Source: Geosiphon pyriformis (Eukaryota > Glomeromycota > Glomeromycetes > Archaeosporales > Geosiphonaceae). From it: a stretch of 35,862 nt of DNA. Positions 1 through 11,793 of this stretch are shown here, piece after piece. Position numbers and translations under genes: made by a program. The stretch lies in assembly GCA_016748015.1 (NCBI GenBank), contig JAAOMT010000221.1, forward strand, positions 27,036 to 62,897, in the 5' to 3' direction. A model generated the notes under the pieces. The model saw nothing but the letters and a program-made list of their open reading frames with translations. It did no database searches and was not told the origin of the DNA. Within the stretch, counting starts at the first letter, position 1. Each line of letters starts with the position of its first letter.

Positions 1-350
1 TTATAATAAAATAATTAATTCTATACCAATTATTTTGTGTAATTATTTTGTAGTAAAAGTTAATTCTTTTATAAAAAAATCTTATTTGTAAATTTTCTAA
101 ATAATATGTAATTATTTTATTATAAAAATTAATTCTTTTACAAAAATTTTAATTATAAGTTACTTAAATAATATAAAATAAAAATATAAAAATATAAACT
201 AAAGAAAAAAAGAAAAAAATATATTAAAGAAAATTATTTCAAATTTAGACCTAAAAATATTAATAATTATTAAAATTAGTAACCAATAATTTTAAAATAT
301 TAATTTAAAATAAATAAATTCAAAGTAGTAATAATTAAAAAAAAGAAATA
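1..350. other. AT-rich spacer
   Basis: This stretch is almost entirely A and T, with short homopolymers and no reading frame of note. I see no gene, RNA or repeat structure in it. It precedes the 5' part of the first LINE, whose left boundary is not sharply defined and is placed near 350 where the composition changes. Confidence 0.6.
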
Positions 351-470
351 TATCTTTCTCTTATTGATCCTCCAGTTATAACGAGAGTGAGATATTGCTA
401 AAGAAAAAGTTTTTTTCCACTTCCTTTTCTTTTTATATTTTCAACTATTTCTTCAAACATATCTTTATTC

Positions 471-2431
471 ATGAATATAAAACTGGTAAGTCCTGTTGCT
501 GATGGCTCTGGATCTACTTTTGCTGATCTGGAAATCTGGTCTGATGCAAAAAAAAAGAAGATTAATAGTGTGTACTCTTATAGTGCATCTTACAAGAAGC
601 CTAAGAATCCCAAAGTTGATGTCAGAGTAATTGATTTGTTTACTGGCCCACTGGGTCTGACCAATATTGGTAACACTAATGGTGAGTTTTCAAAATCTTG
701 GGGCAGTAAAATAGAAAGTGAGACAAGTAGCATAAGCAGTCTGTCAGACTTAGAAAACATAAAAAATACCATCACTAAAGAAATTAGTTATGCCAACTCG
801 GACACTTCTGTGGTCAATAACATGGAGAATAACACTACTTTCAGAAAAACACACACTCGTACATATGTGCTTGGTCAACTCCCAAAAACTCTTTTGTTTG
901 ATGTTTTAAGCAATAATGATGATATGGTGGCTTTCCAGTCTCTTAAGTTTGCAGACTCCAAAAAATTACACTCTGTCAAATCACATGTATCAGAAAAGCA
1001 TAATTTTGATCTTGTTAAGTCATTTGCATTGGATATTAGAATTTCTGTCTTGTCTGACAAGACTATTGATAACAAGTTGATTGCTGTGAAAAAAATTTTC
1101 TATTGGGTCGATGGTTTTGGAAGTGCATCTGTTCCTTTAAAACTCCCAGACATTATTAGATCTTCTTTTACATTCGAGTTAAGTTTGATCAAGACCAAAG
1201 AAATAGTGATCAGTGAAAAAATTCTGGTAAATGTTGATATTAGGAAACCAAACAGCCATTTAAATTAAAAAGTGATAATCAAGAAGATCCCAGTGGATCT
1301 TCTCAGATCAGTAATTAAATTAGTATTTTCTAAGTTTGGTCAGGTGATTTCAATTAAGATACAACTAATTGGGCTTTGGCAAAAAGCTTTAGTGAAATTT
1401 GAGTCATCAGATATGGCTAGCTTGGTTGCTTCTAAATGATCAATTCTTGTGGGTAAAAATTCTGTTCATGTTGTATTGGCATTAAATGACAGGGAATTGT
1501 GAATGGCCAGAAATTATCATTAGGCTTTGTTGTACATACTTTTAGTTGGCACTACTGCCCATGATTTGTCGGATTTGGTGAATTCTTATGGTGGAAAAAC
1601 TTGTTTTATTGGCCATAATCCTGGTTTATATGTTTGTGATAGATGTGCAGTGATCTGTTTTGATAATGAGGCATCTAAATTGGCTGTTATTGGTTTTGTT
1701 CCAGTTTATAAGGGTGTTAATTTGCACTGGGCTGGTTTTTTTTTGGCTTGCTGTGCCAAGTGTAAACAATTTGGTCATATTTCTAATGTGTGTTCAGTTG
1801 GTAAGAATTCTGAAATTTGTCGTAAGTGGATAGTGCCTTCCCAAGATCAGGTCTGTTTGGCTAATATTTATAAGAAGAAGCAGACTCCAGTTGCCTGCCC
1901 AGTATCTTTTAGTAAAAAAACTTGGGCTCAAGTTGTGGGTGGCTTTGCTTTTTGTGTGTTCTTGTTGGTTTCTTCTGATGCTGGTTCGCTTTCAAGTACA
2001 AAATCTTTAGTAATGGCTTTCAACCTTATTGATGATTCTGGTTTAGCCAACCATTTGGCTTCTTTGAAGCACTCCTTGGAGCTTTTGTCAGATCAGGTTT
2101 CAGATATTTTAAAAAAATTGAGCCTTGTAAATTTGATGCTGATCTTATCACCACCTTGTGCTCACCCTTTCTTGTTGCTTCTCTCTTGGATTCAGCTTTG
2201 GATTCAGATATAGTTGTTGATAGTGTAGTGGTGCTCTCTTCTCCTTTTCTTCCGTTGGTTAATAAAGCTACCCCTAAATTAAGTCTGAACAGTTCAAAGG
2301 TGTTTATTACCAAGATGGATGGTTTGGAATCAAAAATGATGACTCTGGAAGTTTCGGTCAGTTCGGTTTTGGCGAGATTGGACTCTTTGTATTCTAGTTT
2401 GGGTTCATTAGCTTCTCATTTATTTCAATGA
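471..2431 (+). pseudogene. LINE-1 ORF1, RNA-binding gag-like protein (broken)
   Basis: ORF1 proteins of this LINE class bind the element RNA and form the RNP. From the ATG at 471 the frame reads 265 residues to a TAA at 1266-1268. It then continues in the same frame to 2213, interrupted by stops near 1437, 1500 and 1522, and the last ~270 bases need a different frame (one frameshift near 2130-2150). An RRM-like segment lies at about 1270-1440. A second fold of the same type follows at about 1527-1700. A CCHC zinc knuckle (C-x2-C-x4-H-x4-C) is at 1752-1793. The C-terminal part, in the shifted frame to 2431, is Ser/Leu-rich and probably helical. The natural stop at 2429-2431 overlaps the ORF2 start. 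Several stops sit where Trp, Arg or Gln would be expected, each explained by one transition. Function is inferred from position, the knuckle and the RRM-like segments. Confidence 0.8.
2428..2431 (+). promoter_or_regulatory. ATGA stop/start overlap joining ORF1 and ORF2
   Basis: The ORF1 frame ends in TGA at 2429-2431 and the ORF2 frame opens with ATG at 2428-2430, sharing bases as ATGA. ORF2 reads straight into the endonuclease N-terminus from this ATG. Such overlaps allow termination-reinitiation in some LINEs, and that role is inferred here. Confidence 0.55.
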
Positions 2432-5400
2432 TCAGTCTAGTTTGGAAAATTGCTACTTGCAATGTTTGGGGTATAAATAATCCTACAAAACAGGAGAATA
2501 TTATTTGTTGGCACAAGAATATGAGCAATTTGATTTTAATTATTACTGAGACCAAGTTACAGGGTAAGGTTTGTCCATGGATTGCTGATAGATTTGATGG
2601 TGTCTGAGTTTTTACTTCTGATGTGAACTCTGGTAATTTAGGTTCTGGTATTGCCATTATTATGGACATTTTTCTGGCTTGTCATGTGTGTAAAATTTCT
2701 AAGATTTCTGATCGGCTCCTTTTTGTCAAACTACTTTTCAAAAAAAAACCTTCTGTTTCGATTTTGGGGCTCTATGCTGGTGCTTCTTTGTCAATTCAGT
2801 TCTCCCAAGCTAGTGAAATCAACTCTATAATTGCTAAAGCTGTAAATGAATCTTTTTTTGTTGTTCTGAGTGGCAATTTCAATGAAGATGGTTCTCATAA
2901 GTGTGCCAGTTTCAAAAAATGCTTTGATTTTGGTTTGGTTAACTCCTTTGGTGGAAGTTTTTTCATTAAAACTCCTACTTGGGCCAACTCTCATGGTGTG
3001 ATTAAAACAATCAACTTTCTGTTTGTCTTTTCAAACTTAGTTAATACTGTAGTGAATTGCAATATGTGTGGTATTGGAAAATTTTTTAATACTGATTATT
3101 GGGCTGTTTCTGTATCTGTGGGCTTGAGTGGGCTTTTGGATGTGCAGTTGAACTCTCTTCACAAGCAAGCAAACAGAGATTGGTGGAAGTTTGATTTCAA
3201 AGGTGCTGATGTCAATAAGTGAGAAAATTTTAAAAATGCCATGTTGGCCAATGCTAGAATGTTTTCCAATAAGGTTGCTACTATTATCAAGCTCTTAGAC
3301 CTAAATGCCATATAGAATGTTTTACACAGGATTATGATGCTTTTGGCAAATGAGATATTTAGAAAGAAGTGGTTCAAGAATTTTGACAGTGTGTTCACCA
3401 AAGTTTCTTCAAGGTTTCACAGATTGGAACTTTTGGTTTCGAAAATTATTAAGGCCTCTCGTGAAGAAAGTAGTATCAGTTTTGTCTCTCTTATAAAGTG
3501 CTGAGACTCTTTGGATGATATCAAAGTCTCAGTTATTTAGGATCTTATTGACTCTGGTGCAGACTCTAATTGTGTTTATTTTACTCTCTCTGGTATTAAG
3601 AAGTCATATTGTGCATCTAAGCTTGTTGAATCTCTGGCAGTTAAGGAAGTGAACATTAAATTTGCTATAGATAGAAGAATAGAAAGCTTCGAAATGAATA
3701 AGAGTCATACTATTAGGAGTGTTTTGAAGCGTCCTTTCTGCAAAATGATTCTGAACCACTTGGTTGTTGATGACAAACTTATTTTAGAGCCCAATTTGGT
3801 TAAATTTAAAGTATACATTATTATGGAAAGATGGATCAGGAAGCATGGTGTGATTGCTGATGTTTCTGATGTCTGGTCTTGTCAATATTGACCATTGAAT
3901 TATGTTTTTGATAAAGTCTTTTCTGGTGTGATGCATTCAGTCAAGTTTAATAAGCTGCTTGATGTGATTTCTGATCTGCCTGATGGCAAAACTGCTGATC
4001 TCTCGAGTATTACAAACGAGCTTTGGAAACATTGTGACAAGTCAATTTTGGATATGCTTTTGGTACTTTTGAACTTGTGTCTTTCTTGCAAATCAGTGCT
4101 CAGAGCTTGGAAAGAGACTTGGGTCTTAATAATTCCTAAACCACATGAATAGAAAAGTGTTTTTATAAATACCTGTCCTATCATTTTGATCAAAACAGCT
4201 CATAAAATTTTTTCCAAGATACCCTCTAATAGAATTTCTTTGACATGCAGCACTTTTAGTGTTTTTTGTGAGAACAATTTTTTGGTTTTAAAAGGCATGA
4301 TAACTCAGTCTTCTATTTTTGCAGTTAGATTAGTAGTTGAGGATGTGTTGGAAAAAAATTGGGAGCTCTGACTGGTTTTGCAGGATATGCAGAAAGCATA
4401 TGATTCAGTCAACTGGGAATATCTTGAGAAAAGTTTGGTCAGAATCAAGATGTGCAGCAGGTTTATTCAGTTTTTTGGTGATATTTATAGAGATTATACC
4501 AACAGGATGATGACAGATTTTGGATTGACAGATGGTTATCATATACATGATGGTTTGGACCAAGGGGAGATATTCTTTCTTCTTTGTGGCATATATTTTA
4601 TGATCCTCTGCTATGCAAAGTCAAGAGGCAGAAAAGTATGTGCAGTTATAGATTAAATTCTCATTTTATTTCAAGAAATAGTTGTGCTAAGTCCTCGGCT
4701 GGACTCTTTTTTTTTTTGCTGCTGGTGCTTTTGTTGATGATACAATTTGGGTTGGCTGTAATTAAGCAGCTACTCAACATATTCTTAATATTGCAAGTGA
4801 ATTTTTTTGGATAAATGATATTTTTATCAATAATAACAAAACAGTTGCCATTCTCATCAATAGCAGAGTCAGTGTTCTTTCTCTTTCTATCAATGGCTTG
4901 CCAATCTCCATTGCCAAAAAGAATGAATTTTATCAATATTTGGGTATTTTTCTATTAACTGAAGATCTATTAAAGCCTAGTTTAGTGAAGGTAAATTCGG
5001 ACGTTCGTTTTTTTACCAATCTAGTCTTGAAAAAAGCTGTTTCAGATAAGCAGTTCTTATATTTGGTGTCAGCAGTTCTTCATCCTATAGTTAGTTATAG
5101 AACACAGTTCAGCTTTGTTCCCATTGATACGTGCAACAAGTGGGATGCTTTAATTTGTAAGGGCTTGAAGTTCAAATCCAGCCTACCTCTCAATTTTCTT
5201 AGTAATACAATCTATCACTCTTCTTTTTATGGTTTGAAGTCTTTTGTTCAGGTTTAGTCTGAGAGCAAAGTGGTCTTCTTTATTAGTTTTGCAAACTCTG
5301 GTGGCATCCTGGGTTATTTGTTCTCTTACAGGTTCTATGACTTACAGGTTCTATGCTGGCATTCTGTTCATCTATTAAATTTTTCTGTGCATATTTATGT

Positions 5401-7114
5401 CAGTGCTTCTGATAACTTTCTGGCAGGCATGGTTCACATTTTTTTTGATTGCAATTTGTTCTTGAATGGCTCTTTGGCCAATCTCTTTCAGTTTCATAGT
5501 GGGGTCCCTATGTTTGTTGTTCTGGGTGAGTTATAGTTTCTCAGGTTTTTCCCTTCTCTTTGATCATATGGTATTGCTTTTGTGAATCAACTTTGTAATC
5601 ATTGTGGTTCTGTTTTTGATTAGTACACTTTTAAGCATTGAAAGAGATTGGACTCTTGTGGCTCTGTTTCTAAATAGTTCGAGCTTTTTGTTGTGTTTCT
5701 AAATGGTAGAAGTCTATCTCCCACTTGTCTCTCAGTTTTGGATAGTGTTGGTTCTTTGAACATTTTTGAATCTCAGGATTTTGTTTCTGTTCATAATCAT
5801 TTCTTGCAAATTGGTGCTGACAGTTTGTTGGTATATACAGATGGGCCTCTTAGTAATCTGGGCTCAGTTGGCTGTAGAACTGGTGCTGCTGCCTTTTTTA
5901 AGAACATTGATTTGGGTTTGGGTGTTAGTGTGTCAGGTTTAATGTCATCCACTTTGGTGGAATTGCAGACTATAGTACTGGCTCTGGAGTGTGTTCCTCC
6001 TCTGTGCTTTGTTAATTTGTTTTCAGATAGTCAATCTGCTTTAGATGCTTGTAAGTCAGAATTGGATCTGGTGTATTCCGACTTTTGTAATCAGTGTTGG
6101 GTCAAACATTATCATATTACCAATGTTATTTGCAGTAAGGATTTAAAGGTCAGCTGGCATAAGGTTAAAGACCACTCTGGTGTTTCAGGGAATGAGCATG
6201 CTAATGCAATTGCTGGTAATGCTTTTCTCTCTAATTAGTATTTTCCTTTTCACTTGGGTGAACACTTCATAAGGGCTGATGGTAGTGTGCTTTTTGGCAA
6301 TTTTAGACGTTTTGTCTGTGATATTTATCATTCAGTTTGTCATATATACTGGGAAGTTGGTTCTGGTTCCAGATTTTTGGTAAGCAGTTTGCTTTCTAAG
6401 GTTAACTGGTTTCATTTATCTTTGGTTTGGCACCCTGACTTGCATATAACTGCTGGTTTTACCAGTAGACACTTAGCTAATGCATGTACTTATTTCATGA
6501 AGGCTTTGCACTATTGGCTGCCAGTTTCTGTTCAGAAGTGTCTTTATAATAGATCATATTTTAGTGTATTGTGCTTATATTATGGCAATGTGAAAGCTTT
6601 GAATCATGTGTTTTTTTGTAAGATTGATGATTCTGTTTGATGTCAGTTGTTGAAATCTCATATGAATTCCTGGAAAGCAGTTTCTGGTTTTTTTCATTCT
6701 TCTTTGGGCATACTACAACTATTGTCTTTATATGTTTTTGACTCCTTTTTGTTCATGACACTTTATAAGAGTTTTGTTTTTAATGATTGGTTTTGTGAAG
6801 TGGTCACCATTTTTCATGATCCCAAGGTTGCTGGTTTGGAGATTATCAAATTTGTGCACTCACTTAGTCTTGCTTTTAGAAGTGATATCTGGTCAATTTG
6901 TGCCAAACATTGTGCTTACATGAAGAAGAATGAGTTGATTCCTCTTGATGGTTCAGTTCTCATCTCAGTTTCTGGTTTGGCTTCAGGGTTGTCAGCTAAA
7001 GTGGTCAAATTGCTTGGCATTGCTGATTCTTTTGGTGTTCATTTTGGCTTTCACAAATTTTGTTTATTTTTTTCAGGCATAAGTGACTTAGACTCAGTTT
7101 ATATAGCTGCATAA
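2428..7114 (+). pseudogene. LINE-1 ORF2: APE endonuclease, reverse transcriptase, RNase H (broken)
   Basis: ORF2 nicks target DNA and reverse-transcribes the element RNA in place. Frame 1 runs from 2428 to about 4570, frame 0 to the T run at 4707-4717, and frame 2 to the TAA at 7112-7114. The rest is in-frame stops. The APE endonuclease spans ~2440-3150: its active-site Glu is kept (ITETK, Glu codon 2548-2550), the GDFN motif reads GNFN (2872-2883), and the TDH motif reads TDY (3091-3099). RT spans ~4110-4870: motif A QDMQKAYDSV starts at 4381, the DQGE motif B lies near 4558, and the FVDD box is intact at 4730-4741. RNase H spans ~5835-6235: YTDG, the Glu of VELQT and FSDSQ are kept, but the final GNExAD-type Asp is Asn. 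A C-terminal cysteine-containing region follows (~6420-7110). Lost catalytic residues and stops make this copy dead. Confidence 0.88.
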
Positions 7115-7245
7115 TGTTGTTCTGATCAGCCTAAGTGGCTGGTCACATGTGGAAAATGCATGATTCACGTTTAGTTTAGGTCATTTTTTTGATATATAGC
7201 ATTAGGTTGTGTTTGAACTTCACTCATAAAGCAATAAAAAAAAAA
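7115..7245 (+). other. LINE-1 3' UTR with hairpin and A10 tail
   Basis: Immediately after the ORF2 stop comes a short 3' UTR that recurs, diverged, behind LINE-2, LINE-3 and LINE-4. It holds a perfect small hairpin: CAGCC (7127-7131), loop TAAGT, GGCTG (7137-7141). It ends in AATA followed by ten A (7236-7245). In LINEs the 3' end is what the RT recognises, so the hairpin is a candidate recognition element by inference. Confidence 0.6.
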
Positions 7246-7257
7246 TTTAAATTAAAA

Positions 7258-8156
7258 AGACCAATTCTGGTTTTGATGTTGTTTCAGATACCATAATTAA
7301 GGAAGTAGATTAGAATATTACTCCAAAGATCTGGCATTTTAATTCTTAATGCTTTCTGAATTTACTAGCAAAAGCTTAGCCAATATGTATATTTATTTGA
7401 TAAAAGCAATACATAGACAGTTGCTTATAGCAGTCAGGAAAAAGTTATATAATAAAGACTATTCTAAAATACTGTGTTTGCTATATAATAAGATGAAATT
7501 GTCTAATCATGTTTTTGCTTGTTTTGATAATGTTAAACTTCATAAAAATATTCTTGTTAATGCTGCTAAAAGATGAGTATTATTAGCTGGTTTCTTTTGC
7601 TTATCTACATTGGCCATCTTGTATTTACTTTTAATGTATTTATTAAATATAGGTCTGTTTACTGCTATATGCAAGAGTTTTGTGTTGAAGGATTAGTATG
7701 CTAAGACTGCATTAGTCTTTAAAGAGAAAAAAAAGACTGTTTTAGCTATTGTTGAATATGTTAAGTTTGTGGTTGAATTGTTTCATACTAAGGTGTGACT
7801 TATTAAGTTCAAGCATAGAGTGGACATAGAAAAAACTGGTTTGGTTGAGAATAGTAGTGTAGTTTCAGACTTGTTTTATTGTTTAGGATCTATGTTATCA
7901 GATGAAATGGTTTGTTTGCTTAGTATTATAGAATCTTTTGATGTCAGTTTTGGTAGATGCAGAATGTATTGTTTTTTTTCTGGTTTAGATGATGATGTTT
8001 TTGTTAGCATAGATATATAGTATTGTTTTGTCTGGCCCAAATGGCTGGCCATATGTAGAAAATCCGTGAACTGTGTTTAGTGTGTTCTACTTAGTTTGGT
8101 TCTATATACTAGATAGCAATTGGACTTTACTCATTAATTGCTTAATAAAAAAAAAA
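7258..8156 (+). mobile_element. LINE-2: 5'-truncated LINE, ORF2 C-terminus and 3' tail
   Basis: Only the end of an ORF2 is present, beginning just after the RNase H domain. The reading frame resembles residues of LINE-1 ORF2 from about 6350 to 7114, including the GFTSR-like segment (FTSKSLANM at ~7358) and a final block ending at the TAG at 8018-8020. In-frame stops lie at 7574-7576, near 7694 and near 7797. The 3' UTR (8021-8156) matches the LINE-1 tail and ends in ten A (8147-8156). A 5' truncation is usual for target-primed integration. It is more AT-rich than LINE-1, suggesting an older copy or a different subfamily. Confidence 0.75.
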
Positions 8157-8788
8157 TAATAATTAAAAATTTATGTTTTTAAAATAACTTTATTAAATAG
8201 ATTTATATTAACTAATTGTTAATTTTAAGATAAAATATCTAATAAAAAATATATTTTCTTAAAAAAAAAGCTTTTTTTTATATTATTTATTGTAATATTA
8301 TTAATAATTTAGTATTTTTTCTAATATTTTGGCAAATTAAAAATATTATTATAGATTAAAATAACAAATTAACAAATAACAAAGAAGAACAAAATTGTAA
8401 GATAATAAAATTAATTAAAGAAAATTTAACTTTAAAAAGTAAATTAAATAAGTATGAATTTAATATGTAAAATTAATTTTATAAAATATCTTAATTGTTA
8501 ATTTTTCTAAAAGATAACTAGAAAATTTAAAAATAAAAAGATAATTTGTACTGTCAACAAATGATAATATACTAATATAATTCTATGTTTTATATTAACA
8601 CTCTTAAAATTTGATATTAAATATCAAATATACTTTTCAATCATATTTTATTTAATAATTTTCAAATATTACAATTATATTAATTAAGAAAAAATAGATA
8701 AATATCAACAAATAATTTTTTATTTCAAAATATTCAAATATTTAAATGTAAAAAATAAGAAAAAAAAACTTTTTGTCTTCTTAATTTT
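8157..8788. other. AT-rich spacer
   Basis: This is low-complexity A/T sequence between the LINE-2 tail and the start of LINE-3, with no reading frame or repeat that I can assign. The last part may include a LINE-3 5' UTR, but nothing marks its start. Confidence 0.6.
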
Positions 8789-10905
8789 ATGATCACAACT
8801 AAAACAAAGAGTAAAAAAGTTGTACCTGATATTTTTTTTAAGATATCTAATAGAATTTTAACCAGAAAAGCTTTTTCTGTCATAGAAGCTACTAGACAAA
8901 ACATTTAGAAGTCTTTTTTTTACCCAGTAATTGTGAAAAGCTGTCTTTGGTAATCACTAAAACAATTTTTTTTTCTTTAACTGGTTTTTCACCAGTCAAA
9001 GTTCCTTCAAAGAAACACATTTGAGTTAGTCCCAGTATTGTTTTTACCCCTGCTAAGAGCCCAAAAGTGTTTAATAATAGACCAATTAACAAGTTAGTAT
9101 TCCTCTCCATAATTTCAATATTTAATGCTTCTAGCACTTTTTCTTCAAAGAAAATAGTTAAAAAAACCAAAAGTTCAGAAAAGTAAAAGCAGTTACTTGT
9201 TTTTGCTATTGTTATACCAAACTTTTTTGTGGTTCCAAATAAGATCTTAAATAAGATCTCTGTTGTATTATTTGGCATGTTATCTAAGATAGGCCAAAAT
9301 TAACCATTGGCTATATTGCCAAATATGGTGTTTTCTAACAAATCATTACTGGTTTTAAAAGCAAAGCAACTATTTTCTGTAGTATCACCTGTTTTTGAGA
9401 ACTGGATTGACCAAAAGGAAACTGAATCATCTCTTTCTTTGGTTTTTGGTGTTGCCACTGGTGGTGTTTGGAAAATTATTACTAGTTATCAAAGATTTGC
9501 TGAGTAGATGGTCTTTACTCTGATGCTTAATGTTATTTTTAAGATCAAATTGGTTTATATTAAGGCTGTTTTTTAGTCAGTACATGGTTTTTTGGGTGCA
9601 AAGTCAGTATCAAAAAACAATGTGAAGCTGTTTTATGTGGAGTTTGCTTCTCAAGTGTCTTTGGAAGCTGTATTTTTGGTTGAGCTTACAAGCTCTGTAT
9701 ATTTGACTACTCTTAAAATTGCCAAATCTTTGGTAATTTCTAAGTCTGGTTCTTTTTTTGCTGCTGTTGTGCTATGTAATATGCTCTTGGGTGTGTCTGC
9801 TGCTAACATTAAAACAGCTCTTAATGTGTTTGGTGGTGTCATTTATATTGTGCTGAAGCTTATTGGCATTTGGCAATATGTAGTGGTTTATTTTAAAAAG
9901 TTAGACTCTGCTGTAACTGCTTTAAATTATTGGTCAATCTTGGTGGACAAAAATAATATTAGAATCTTTTTTTTGGTAAATCAAAATGAGACTATTTTGT
10001 TTCATAATAAATTTAAGACCAAGTTGGTTAATTTTCTTTCTGACTGCATGGTTTTTGAAATTAATGACATGATTTCTCAAGTTGGTGGTCAAACATGTTT
10101 TATTCTCTATTTTCCTAAGTCTGATTATTGTTTTCAGTTTGCTCTGGTTATATTTGGTTCTTAGATTGATTTAAATACTGTGATACTAAAGACTAGTACA
10201 CTAAAAAATGCCATATTTGGTAGAAAACTTCTAGTTGCTGGCATTGTTTTTAGTATTAAGAGATAGACCACTTGACTATGAACTGCAAGATTGCTTTATC
10301 TCGCTTTTCTAAGGCTCTTAAAGTATTTAAACCACATTTAGTTGGTTTTTTGTCTTATATAAAGGCATCTGCTCCTCTTGTTCTTTCTGAGTTTTTTCTT
10401 TTGATGGCTTTTGTTTCTTCTGTGGCTATTAAAAATTCTTTGGTGTTTTTTCGGCTAGTGTTTCTGGAATCTGATTTGGCCAAGCTTTTTGTTTTGGTTG
10501 AATCTATTGTTAAGCCTATTGGCTTTATAATCAAAATTTTTGAACAATTTGTTAATGATGATTTGGTTTTAAGTATAGCTCTTGGCCTTAGAGTTAACAA
10601 AGTTATGGTTCACATAAGTATCTTTAGCAGAGCTGTTGGTAAGTTGAAGTAGGAAATGGTTGCTCTGAAAACTGAGTGTGGTTTTGAGGACATTAATATG
10701 TTTGGCCCTTATGTAAGTTTGTCATCTTTTGATAATACTATGTTTTCTAATTTGATATCTTTTTGGAAACATGAATCTGCTGCTGTAAAGGCTAATGTCT
10801 TTAACTGAGTGGTTAGTTAAATTGGTTAATAATAGTGTTATATTGTTTAAAATTATTCAAAAAATGTCTTTTTTGGGTAAGTTTTCTTTTGGTACATCAA
10901 TGTAG
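8789..10905 (+). pseudogene. LINE-3 ORF1, RNA-binding protein with RRM-like folds and zinc knuckle (broken)
   Basis: The frame opens with ATG at 8789 and passes through several frameshifts and stops. The best preserved part is 9592-10164, where an RRM-like segment (~9760-9960) parallels the one in LINE-1 ORF1, including a shared ...LIGIWQ/LIGLWQ... strand. A second such segment with QVGGQTCFI (~10080) parallels YGGKTCFI in LINE-1. A CCHC zinc knuckle is recognisable at 10245-10286 but has its second Cys changed to Tyr and two stops inside. The C-terminal part runs 10272-10652, then on through another frameshift near 10800 to a TAG at 10903-10905. Function is inferred to be RNA binding. The product would not be made intact. 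Confidence 0.65.
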
Positions 10906-11040
10906 TATAGTTTAAACTAGCTTGAGTAGCTGGTTATATATAGTAAGTGTGTGAGTCATATTTAGCTCTGGATCACTTAGTTTGGTTCTAATTTCTAGAT
11001 TGTGGTTGGGCCATACTTGTTAAATTCATAAAAAAAAAAA
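8789..11040 (+). mobile_element. LINE-3: ORF1-only LINE derivative (half-LINE)
   Basis: An ORF1 relative (8789-10905) is followed directly by the LINE 3' UTR (10906-11040), which carries the same hairpin region (10917-10934) and an A11 tail at 11030-11040. No endonuclease, RT or RNase H sequence lies between. The 3' UTR begins immediately after the stop codon, just as it does behind ORF2 in LINE-1, LINE-2 and LINE-4. This fits a non-autonomous element that kept ORF1 and the 3' recognition end, in the manner of mammalian HAL1. An internal deletion in a single copy is the alternative. Confidence 0.65.
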
Positions 11041-11793
11041 TATACAATTGTGTATTTTAATTTAAAAAAAATTTAACTAAAGTATTGGTTATAGTTTCTG
11101 TTATAAAAAATATTACTTTTTATTGGTTTTATTTGTTTTTAGTTTTCTGTTTAGTCTATAATAAATTTGGTCATATTTTTTTTGAATGCAGTTTAATTAA
11201 TAATAAATTAACACTAAAAAGAAAAAAAACTTTTTTTTTAACTTTAGATTAGTTTAAATTGACTTAAATTTATTCAAAAAAATCTGTTTTAATTGTCTAT
11301 TTGGTAGTAAATCTGGGCATTTATTGTTGGTAAAACTTTCTTTTAAATATTTTCTGGTATTTTTTTTTTAGTTTAATTTTTTAAATAAAGTTAAATTTTT
11401 TTTAATAGTTATTAGTAATTTGGATTTATATTTTAATAAAATTAAAAACAATTATATTAGTCTTATAAAACAAATTAGTAAATTGATTAAAATATTATAT
11501 ATATTTATATTAGAAGTTTTCTAATCTAACTCTAAATATAAGCTGTTAATAATTTTTTTATCACAAAATTAAATAGATAAAATAATAATATAAAAAGATT
11601 TAAATACATATATTAGCAATAAAATTACTATAAAACTAAGTTTTTTAGTACTTTTAAATATGATTAAGTTAAAAACTTTATTAAAAAATTTGTTTAGTTT
11701 AGTTATAAATTTGTTTACAAAGTTAAATAGTCTGATTTTGACTTAAAATAAATTTTTTTTTAATATTTTAATAACCAATTTTATTTGAAAAAT
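11041..11793. other. AT-rich spacer
   Basis: This is A/T-rich sequence with T runs and no long frame. A short stretch near 11160-11210 reads like the HIFF(D/E)C segment of LINE ORF2 (compare 5433-5460), so very old LINE debris is possible. The match is too short to call. Confidence 0.5.

Larger units (their letters stand above)
350..7245 (+). mobile_element. LINE-1: near full-length non-LTR retrotransposon, inactivated
   Basis: This is an APE-type LINE carrying ORF1 (RRM-like plus zinc knuckle) and ORF2 (endonuclease, RT, RNase H, C-terminal cysteine region). It ends in a short 3' UTR and a run of ten A at 7236-7245, with no LTRs. The protein families look like the abundant LINEs of arbuscular mycorrhizal fungi; that is recognition from memory, not a search. 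The copy is inactive: ORF1 has one clear frameshift and several in-frame stops, and ORF2 has many stops and two frameshifts. The left edge is uncertain because no 5' repeat or target duplication is visible. Confidence 0.85.
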
